This document shows positions 1 to 6,278 of a DNA stretch of 8,235 bases, piece after piece. Below the pieces are notes generated by a model, which worked only from the letters and a program-made list of their open reading frames with translations, did no database searches and was not told the DNA's origin. Every line of letters begins with the position of its first letter. The first letter of the stretch is position 1. The position numbers were made by a program, and so were the translations under genes. The stretch spans positions 1-8,235 of the forward strand of contig JAJYQH010000074.1 of NCBI GenBank assembly GCA_021794705.1, written 5' to 3'. The stretch is from Actinomycetes bacterium (GTDB lineage Bacteria; Actinomycetota; Actinomycetes; Propionibacteriales; Propionibacteriaceae).

Positions 1-24
1 CGTGATGTCGCTCCGCCCGCCGTG

Positions 25-1668
25 TCACATCCGCTCGGGGGCGGCGATGCCCAGCAGGTCGAGTCCCCGGGCGAGCACCGTACGGGTCACCGCGCACAGC
101 GCGAGCCGGGACGCCCGCACCTCGCCCTCGCTCCTCAGCACCGGGCACTGCTCGTAGAACGAGGAGTAGGCGGTGGCCAGGTCGAAGAGATAGCCGCACA
201 GCCGGTGCGGCTGCAGCGTCTCGGACACCTCGGCCACGGTCTCGCCGAACCGGGTGAGCAGCAGCGCGAGCTCCTGCTCGGCGGGCTCGTCCAGCACGGT
301 GACCCCGCCGAAGCCGATCTGCTCGGCCTCGGCCCGACGGAGGATCTGGGTGATCCGCGCGTGGGCGTACTGGAGGTAGGGGCCGGTGTCGCCGGTCGTC
401 TGCACCATCCGCTCGGCGTCGAAGACGTAGTCCTTCTGGATGCCGTTGGACAGGTCGGCGTACTTGATCGCGGCCAGCGCGATCTCGGGGGACGCCTCGT
501 GCTCGGCGGCGTCCAGCAGGTCGGTGAGGGTCGCGGCCGACCCGTCGCGGGTCTTGAACGGGCGCCCGTCGTTGCCGAGCACCATCCCGTAGCCGACGTG
601 GCGCACCTCGACCCGCTCGGGGAGGTACCCGGCCTTGCGGGCCACCGCGAACATCTGGGCGAAGTGCCCCGCCTGGCGCGCGTCCGTGACGTAGATGATC
701 CGGTCGGCGTGGATCTCGCTGACCCGACGGCGGATGGCGGCGAGATCGGTGCACGCGTAGCCGAAGCCCCCGTCGCGCTTGCGGACGATGAGCGGCGCGT
801 CGAACCCCTCCACCCAGACGACGAGCGCGCCGTCGTCGATCACCGCGATGCCCCGCTCCTCGAGGTCGCGGGCGATCACCGCGAGGTCGTCGTTGTAGCT
901 GCTCTCACCGGCGATGTCCTCGTCGGTGAGCAGCACGTGCAGCCGGTCGTAGGTCTGGTTGAACCCCGCCATCGACACGTCGATGAGCTGCCACCAGATG
1001 GCCCTGGTCTGCTCGTCGCCTGACTGGAGCGCGACGACCCGCAGCCGGGCGGCGTCCGCGAACTCGGGGTCGGCCTGGAAGTGGGCGTTGGCCCGCTTGT
1101 ACAGGGCCTCCGCGGCGGGCAGGTCGAGGGTGGTGACGTCGAGCCCCTCGACGAGCACCTGCTCGACGAGCATGCCGAACTGCGTCCCCCAGTCGCCGAT
1201 GTGGTTCTGGGCGATGACGACGTGTCCCTGCGCCCGCAGCACCCGGTTGAAGCAGTCGCCGATGATCGTCGTGCGCAGGTGCCCGACGTGCATCTGCTTC
1301 GCCACGTTGGGAGCGGAGTAGTCGATGACCACCGTGCGCGGGTGCTCGGCCTGGGCGATGCCGGCGTCCCCGTCGGCGAGCAGTTCGGACGCCGCACGCG
1401 CCAGCACCGCCGACCGCAGCCGGATGTTGATGAACCCCGGACCGGCGATCTCGAGCGGCTCGCACAGGTCGCCGAGGTCGACGCGCTCGACGATCGACTG
1501 GGCCACCTGCCGCGGGGGCCGTCCCTCGCTCTTGGCCAGCCGCAGCGCCACGTTCGACTGGAAGTGACCGAACTGCGGCTTCGTCGCGGGACGCAGCTCG
1601 GGGTCGACCCCCGCGACGTCGGCGATGCGCTGGCTGATGATCGAGGGCAGTGACGGCATGGCGGTCAT
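25..1668 (-). CDS. argS: Arginyl-tRNA synthetase
   Basis: Class I aminoacyl-tRNA synthetase that charges tRNA-Arg with arginine in the cytoplasm, using ATP. The 547-residue product has the usual order: an N-terminal ArgS-specific domain (about residues 5-90), a Rossmann catalytic core with the HIGH-type motif HVGH at 127-130 inside SAPNVAKQMHVGH, a KMSKS-equivalent segment FKTRDG at 371-376, and a DALR-type anticodon-binding domain from about 425 to the end. The C-terminus LGIAAPERM is the typical ArgS ending, so the gene is complete. The frame stays open upstream to 2019, but that extension is low-complexity and shows no ArgS homology. ATG at 1668 has GGGA just upstream with short spacing; ATG at 1659, three codons in, is an alternative. 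The gene is divergent from the aldo/keto reductase. Length is normal for bacterial ArgS and identification is secure; only the exact start is uncertain. Confidence 0.97.
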   Translation of the reverse strand: MTAMPSLPSIISQRIADVAGVDPELRPATKPQFGHFQSNVALRLAKSEGRPPRQVAQSIVERVDLGDLCEPLEIAGPGFINIRLRSAVLARAASELLADGDAGIAQAEHPRTVVIDYSAPNVAKQMHVGHLRTTIIGDCFNRVLRAQGHVVIAQNHIGDWGTQFGMLVEQVLVEGLDVTTLDLPAAEALYKRANAHFQADPEFADAARLRVVALQSGDEQTRAIWWQLIDVSMAGFNQTYDRLHVLLTDEDIAGESSYNDDLAVIARDLEERGIAVIDDGALVVWVEGFDAPLIVRKRDGGFGYACTDLAAIRRRVSEIHADRIIYVTDARQAGHFAQMFAVARKAGYLPERVEVRHVGYGMVLGNDGRPFKTRDGSAATLTDLLDAAEHEASPEIALAAIKYADLSNGIQKDYVFDAERMVQTTGDTGPYLQYAHARITQILRRAEAEQIGFGGVTVLDEPAEQELALLLTRFGETVAEVSETLQPHRLCGYLFDLATAYSSFYEQCPVLRSEGEVRASRLALCAVTRTVLARGLDLLGIAAPERM

Positions 1669-1827
1669 TTTCCCACAGCCCGATCGGTGCCCCTGACCAG
1701 CGCCGGCCCCGCCCGGAGTCTCCCGATCCGCGGTCCAGTCGCCGGCCTCCCGCCGCGGTGGCTCCCCCACCCGCCCCCCGCCCGCCGATCGGGAGCGGTC
1801 GTCCGGGAAGCCGAATCGGCCGAGGGC

Positions 1828-1853
1828 GGAACAAATCCGGACGCCGCCGCGTT
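1828..1853 (+). promoter_or_regulatory. Candidate SigR/SigH-type ECF promoter for the aldo/keto reductase
   Basis: GGAAC at 1828-1832 is followed after exactly 18 bases by GTT at 1851-1853. This matches the layout of the actinobacterial thiol-oxidative-stress sigma factors SigR (Streptomyces) and SigH (mycobacteria): GGAAT/C, 18-19 bases, GTT. Transcription would start near 1860, giving a leader of about 50 bases before the ATG at 1913. Both boxes are short and chance occurrence is possible; the placement is what makes it credible. Confidence 0.45.
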
Positions 1854-1864
1854 GCGCGGACATA

Positions 1865-1880
1865 GGGCCCGGCCGGGCCC
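1865..1880. repeat. Perfect 16-bp GC palindrome in the aldo/keto reductase leader
   Basis: GGGCCCGGCCGGGCCC reads identically on both strands. It lies just downstream of the proposed transcription start and 23 bases before the Shine-Dalgarno of the aldo/keto reductase gene. It could be an operator or a small mRNA hairpin. In DNA this GC-rich such a palindrome is not rare enough to be conclusive. Confidence 0.4.
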
Positions 1881-1912
1881 GCTTCCATGAACGCCCGATC
1901 ACTAGGAGTTCC

Positions 1913-2737
1913 ATGTCCAACGTCCCCACGATCACGCTCAACGACCAGGTGGCCATCCCCCAGCTCGGCTTCGGTGTCTGGCAGGTCGGGAACGACGAGG
2001 TCGTCTCGGCGGTCGGCAAGGCGCTGGAGGTCGGCTACCGGCACATCGACACCGCGGCCGCCTACCAGAACGAGTCCGGCGTCGGCCGGGCGATCAAGGA
2101 GTCGGGCATCGCCCGCGACGAGCTGTTCATCACCACCAAGCTGTGGAACTCCGACCACGCGGCGGCGGACGCCCGCCGGGCCATCGAGCAGAGCCTCGAG
2201 AACCTCGGGCTCGACCACCTCGACCTCTACCTCATCCACTGGCCGGCGGTGCAGAAGTACGGCAACCTCTACATCGAGGCGTGGGATGCCCTGCAGGGGT
2301 TCAAGGAGGAGGGCCTCACGCGGAGCATCGGCGTGAGCAACTTCTCCGCCGAGCACCTCGAGGCGATCAATGGGGCTGTGCCCTCGGTCGACCAGATCGA
2401 GATGCACCCGACCTTCAGCCAGGCCGCCTTCCGCGCGACGCTGGCCGAGCGCGGCATCGTCCCGGAGGCGTGGAGTCCCCTGGGCCAGGCCAAGGATCTC
2501 AACAGCCCGGTCATCGGCCAGATCGCCCAGGACCTGGGCAAGTCGAACGCCCAGGTGATCATCCGCTGGCACCTGCAGATCGGCAACATCGTGATCCCGA
2601 AGTCGGTGACCCCGGAGCGGATCGCGCAGAACTTCGACGTGTTCGACTTCGAACTGTCGGATGAGCAGCTCAACCTCATCAATTCCCTCGACAGCGGCAA
2701 CCGGATCGGGGCCGACCCCGCGACGGCCACCTTCTGA
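1913..2737 (+). CDS. Aldo/keto reductase (DkgA-like)
   Basis: A 274-residue NADPH-dependent oxidoreductase with the (beta/alpha)8 aldo/keto reductase fold, expected to reduce aldehydes or ketones to alcohols in the cytoplasm. The catalytic tetrad is complete: Asp46 and Tyr51 in HIDTAAAYQNE, Lys76 in TTKLWN and His109 in LIHWP. The family segments GVSNFS (140-145) and EAWSPLGQ (185-192) are present, and the cofactor 2'-phosphate site IPKSVTPERIAQN (228-240) carries Lys230, Ser231 and Arg236. Length fits the short bacterial AKR5-type enzymes annotated as 2,5-diketo-gluconate reductases. The ATG has AGGAG at 1904-1908, four bases upstream. A perfect hairpin follows the stop, so the gene is probably monocistronic. 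The upstream ECF-like promoter would suggest induction under thiol-oxidative or electrophile stress, for example to detoxify reactive carbonyls. The physiological substrate cannot be read from sequence. Confidence 0.95.
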   Translation: MSNVPTITLNDQVAIPQLGFGVWQVGNDEVVSAVGKALEVGYRHIDTAAAYQNESGVGRAIKESGIARDELFITTKLWNSDHAAADARRAIEQSLENLGLDHLDLYLIHWPAVQKYGNLYIEAWDALQGFKEEGLTRSIGVSNFSAEHLEAINGAVPSVDQIEMHPTFSQAAFRATLAERGIVPEAWSPLGQAKDLNSPVIGQIAQDLGKSNAQVIIRWHLQIGNIVIPKSVTPERIAQNFDVFDFELSDEQLNLINSLDSGNRIGADPATATF

Positions 2738-2757
2738 CAGGTCACGTCCACTCGGTC

Positions 2758-2792
2758 CGAGCGGCCCACCGATGCATTCGGTGGGCCGCTCG
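2758..2792 (+). terminator. Hairpin terminator after the aldo/keto reductase gene
   Basis: Perfect 15-bp stem (CGAGCGGCCCACCGA, 2758-2772, pairing with 2778-2792) around a 5-base TGCAT loop, starting 20 bases after the TGA stop. The following CGCTCTGTCC is not a U-tract, as is common for intrinsic terminators in high-GC actinobacteria. Confidence 0.85.
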
Positions 2793-3084
2793 CTCTGTCC
2801 CGATCCGGGCCGACCCCTCCGTTCTGCAAACTGTGCCCCCGCTGCCACACCCGGCCGCCTGGGACGCTCGTATGGCAGCCCGTGCCAATGTCGCAGGGAC
2901 GGGGGCCCGGTGCCGCCCTCCCGACCCCAGCGGGTCGGCCGCCCCCGAACCCGCGCCGTCCTCGGGAATGAGACGAGCGCTTCGCATCGTGGGACAACTT
3001 TCTCGTTTCCCCTCCACAGCGGTGGGTACGGGGCAACGGACGGGCCGCAAGGGGCGGTCCGCGCAGAGAAGGAAGGCACGACAC
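2793..3084. other. Long leader/intergenic region before the secreted protein gene
   Basis: These 292 bases separate the terminator of the aldo/keto reductase from the ATG of the secreted protein. An open frame in phase with the downstream gene runs back to 2833, but its translation is Pro/Arg/Gly-rich and would bury the signal peptide, so I treat it as non-coding. A purine-rich Shine-Dalgarno (AAGGAAGG) lies at 3069-3075. I see no confident promoter and no recognisable riboswitch. Confidence 0.5.
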
Positions 3085-3633
3085 ATGCGCTCGAAGCTCA
3101 TCGCGTCATTGGCAGGAACGACTCTGCTCGCCGGTTCCATGGCATTCACCGCTGTACCCGCCCACGCGGCAGCCCCGGCCACGACCGGCGTCTCCACATC
3201 GTCCGTCGCCCCGAGCACGGCCTCCGTCTCGTCGACGATCAACCAGGTCTTCGCCGACGGCAGCTCGTTCGTCGGCTCGTTCTCCCCGACGGGCTTCACC
3301 AGCCAGAACGGCCAACTGAACGTCACTGGACTCGTGACGGGCACCTACACGTCCGCCACGGGAGCCACCACCCCGGTCTCGCAGACCGTGACCACCGCCG
3401 TCACGAACGCGACGACAAGTGGGTCGTGCAAGGTTCTGTCGCTCCAACTCGGCCCGCTGCACCTCAACCTGCTGGGCCTGGTCGTCGACCTCAACCAGGT
3501 CAACCTCAACATCACCGCCCAGTCGGGGCCGGGCAACCTGCTCGGCAACCTGCTGTGCTCGGTGACCAACCTGCTCAACGGGTCGGGCACGGGCGGCCTC
3601 GCGAACCTGCTGAACAACCTGCTCGGGCTCTGA
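3085..3633 (+). CDS. Small secreted protein with NLL-repeat tail, unknown function
   Basis: A 182-residue exported protein. The N-terminus is a standard Sec signal peptide: basic MRSK, a hydrophobic stretch to about residue 24 and an AHA cleavage site after Ala28. The mature protein starts with a Thr/Ser-rich segment (about 30-113), then two cysteines (Cys115 and Cys158) that could form one disulfide. Between them lies LSLQLGPLHLNLLGLVVDL and nearby sequence with alternating hydrophobic residues. The C-terminus is rich in Leu, Asn and Gly, with NLL at 151, 155, 162, 174 and 178, ending in LGL. There is no sortase motif, lipobox or membrane anchor, so it is probably released or loosely wall-associated. 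From memory, related hypothetical exported proteins occur in other actinobacteria, with the central LGPLHLxLLGLVVDL part conserved; I know of no function. ATG at 3085 is chosen because it gives an intact signal peptide and has AAGGAAGG upstream. The gene stands alone. Confidence 0.85.
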   Translation: MRSKLIASLAGTTLLAGSMAFTAVPAHAAAPATTGVSTSSVAPSTASVSSTINQVFADGSSFVGSFSPTGFTSQNGQLNVTGLVTGTYTSATGATTPVSQTVTTAVTNATTSGSCKVLSLQLGPLHLNLLGLVVDLNQVNLNITAQSGPGNLLGNLLCSVTNLLNGSGTGGLANLLNNLLGL

Positions 3634-3648
3634 CGTCCTGACCAGGTA

Positions 3649-3694
3649 ACAGACGGGGCGGGTCGGCGCGGTGGGGCGCCGACCCGCCCCCTGT
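3649..3694. terminator. Bidirectional hairpin terminator between convergent genes
   Basis: Perfect 15-bp stem (GGGGCGGGTCGGCGC, 3655-3669, pairing with 3676-3690) around a GGTGGG loop. It is extended by ACAG (3649-3652) pairing with CTGT (3691-3694) across a two-base bulge. It starts 16 bases after the secreted-protein stop and ends 26 bases before the pgi stop, so it can serve both convergent genes. No U-tract is visible on either side. Confidence 0.85.
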
Positions 3695-3719
3695 CAGGTG
3701 CAGGTATGGCCGCTGGGGT

Positions 3720-5393
<1,674 letters not shown>

Positions 5394-5442
5394 GGCCTCA
5401 GCGTAGTGCGCGGCCCCCCGGCGAGGGCCGGACGCCGGCGGC

Positions 5443-6018
5443 TCAGGGTTGGCGCAGCTGCCGCTTGATCGAGTCGCGCAACTCGTCGGCGTCCCGGCCC
5501 GTCAGCATGCTCACGGTGATGCCGTCGGCGAGGAGCACGAGGCCCTTGGCGATGTCGATGGCCGGTCGGTCGAACCGGATGTGCCGCGACTCCCGGAACT
5601 CGACGAGCTTGTCGTGGAGGCGGGACGTGCGCCGCTCGCGGAACGTGGCGGGCAGCTCCTCGAAGCCGGGAATGTGCTGCGCGTGCAGGCTGAGCTCCTG
5701 GAGCGCCCGGTAGTCGTTCAGGCGGCGGTCGACATCGGTGAGGTGCATGAGCAGGGCCGAGCGCACCGCCTCGGTCTGGGTGTGGCCGTCGAGCTCGAGG
5801 TCGCCGTGATCGGCGATCTCGCGCTCCACGAGAGTGTGCAGGGCCACCATCATGAGCTCATGCTGCGACGAGAACGCGTAGTGGAAGGACGCCAACGGCA
5901 TTCCGGCGTGGGTGGAGATCGCCCGCGTGCTGGCGGCCCCCAGGCCGGATTCGCCCACGATGACGATGGCGGCCTCGATCAACCGACGTCGGCGCTCCTC
6001 CAGGGGCATCCGCACCAC
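5443..6018 (-). CDS. TetR-family transcriptional regulator
   Basis: A 191-residue DNA-binding regulator. The N-terminal TetR domain is clear: [21 protein letters not shown] leads into the helix-turn-helix at about 30-49 ([20 protein letters not shown]), with the typical [11 protein letters not shown] ending. The rest (about 60-191) is helical and variable, as expected for the ligand-binding/dimerisation half; it does not reveal the ligand. The likely start is GTG at 6018: a G-run at 6028-6033 (minus strand) sits nine bases upstream. GTG at 6015 and ATG at 6009 are alternatives with poorer spacing. The gene is divergent from the MFS-kinase fusion, the usual arrangement for a TetR protein repressing its neighbouring transporter and itself, and several inverted repeats lie between them. 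It is also 49 bases upstream of pgi on the same strand, so a link to pgi cannot be excluded. Confidence 0.93.
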   Translation of the reverse strand: MVRMPLEERRRRLIEAAIVIVGESGLGAASTRAISTHAGMPLASFHYAFSSQHELMMVALHTLVEREIADHGDLELDGHTQTEAVRSALLMHLTDVDRRLNDYRALQELSLHAQHIPGFEELPATFRERRTSRLHDKLVEFRESRHIRFDRPAIDIAKGLVLLADGITVSMLTGRDADELRDSIKRQLRQP

Positions 6019-6113
6019 GCTTTTCGACCCCCCAATGGTGGAAATGTGCTTCTCTGCCGCAGGTTAACCCGGGCGATCGTCCAACTTTCAGCGAATGGGG
6101 CGAACTCAAAAGT

Positions 6114-6131
6114 CTGAGAGCGCTTTCTCAG
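6114..6131. promoter_or_regulatory. Candidate TetR operator, CTGAGA-N6-TCTCAG
   Basis: Perfect 6-bp inverted arms separated by six bases, 18 bp in all, within the usual size range of TetR-family operators and about 95 bases upstream of the TetR start codon. It lies in the divergent region where an autoregulatory operator would be expected. Assignment to this regulator is inference. Confidence 0.4.
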
Positions 6132-6252
6132 GAAATGGGCCGGTTTTGTCCCCCGCAAGGGGGGATGCCCGTCCGATCGGTGGGACGAGCGGCGCCCGGG
6201 CCTCGGCGAGCCGACTCTTCCCCAGAGCCGCCGTCGGACGCCGCGACGGTTG

Positions 6253-6258
6253 TAGCTT
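6253..6258 (+). promoter_or_regulatory. Candidate -10 box for a leaderless MFS-kinase transcript
   Basis: TAGCTT fits the actinobacterial TANNNT -10 pattern and is seven bases before the GTG at 6266, so transcription could begin at the start codon. There is no Shine-Dalgarno before that GTG, which agrees with leaderless translation. No -35 match is visible, so this is a tentative call. Confidence 0.4.
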
Positions 6259-6264
6259 GACTCG

Positions 6265-6278
6265 CGTGGGGCCCCACG
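6265..6278. repeat. 14-bp perfect palindrome over the MFS-kinase start codon
   Basis: CGTGGGGCCCCACG is a perfect palindrome covering the proposed GTG start at 6266. If the transcript starts here it would be an ideal operator position for the divergent TetR protein. In an RNA with a leader, it could instead hide the start codon in a short stem. Confidence 0.45.

Larger units (their letters stand above)
1669..1912. promoter_or_regulatory. Divergent argS / aldo-keto reductase intergenic region
   Basis: This 244-bp region must hold promoters for both flanking genes. On the plus strand it contains an ECF-like promoter (listed separately), a perfect 16-bp GC palindrome at 1865-1880 and the Shine-Dalgarno AGGAG at 1904-1908. 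On the argS side I see no convincing -35/-10 pair. A 9-bp inverted repeat, CTCCCGATC at 1720-1728 and GATCGGGAG at 1787-1795, lies in the argS leader and could fold, but at this GC content it may be chance. No small gene is supported here. Confidence 0.6.
6019..6265. promoter_or_regulatory. Divergent tetR / MFS-kinase control region
   Basis: This 247-bp region between the TetR gene and the transporter fusion contains several dyads: GGTTAACC at 6062-6069, the imperfect GGGCGATCGTCC at 6071-6082, CTGAGA-N6-TCTCAG at 6114-6131, and a GC hairpin with a GCAA loop at 6150-6163. It is AT-richer around 6080-6150 than the surrounding genes, as promoters often are. I could not fix a -35/-10 pair for the TetR gene. 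No additional gene is supported. Confidence 0.55.

Noticed and set aside
1669..1912. T-box riboswitch before argS
   Set aside because: No T-box consensus (TGGNACC-type) or specifier-loop arrangement is visible in the argS leader on the minus strand.
1669..2019. N-terminal extension of ArgS up to 2019
   Set aside because: The added 117 residues are not ArgS-like, cross the divergent promoter region and enter the aldo/keto reductase gene.
905..3079. A 724-codon minus-strand open frame across the argS start and the aldo/keto reductase
   Set aside because: The translation has no domain signature, is charge-rich and low in complexity, and overlaps two well-supported genes in other frames.
2833..3084. 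N-terminal extension of the secreted protein
   Set aside because: It would place 84 Pro/Arg/Gly-rich residues before a textbook signal peptide that already has its own ATG and Shine-Dalgarno.
6095..6265. In-frame ATG at 6095 as the start of the MFS-kinase gene
   Set aside because: The extra 57 codons encode no recognisable transporter sequence, run through the operator-like dyads, and no Shine-Dalgarno precedes the ATG. It remains formally open.
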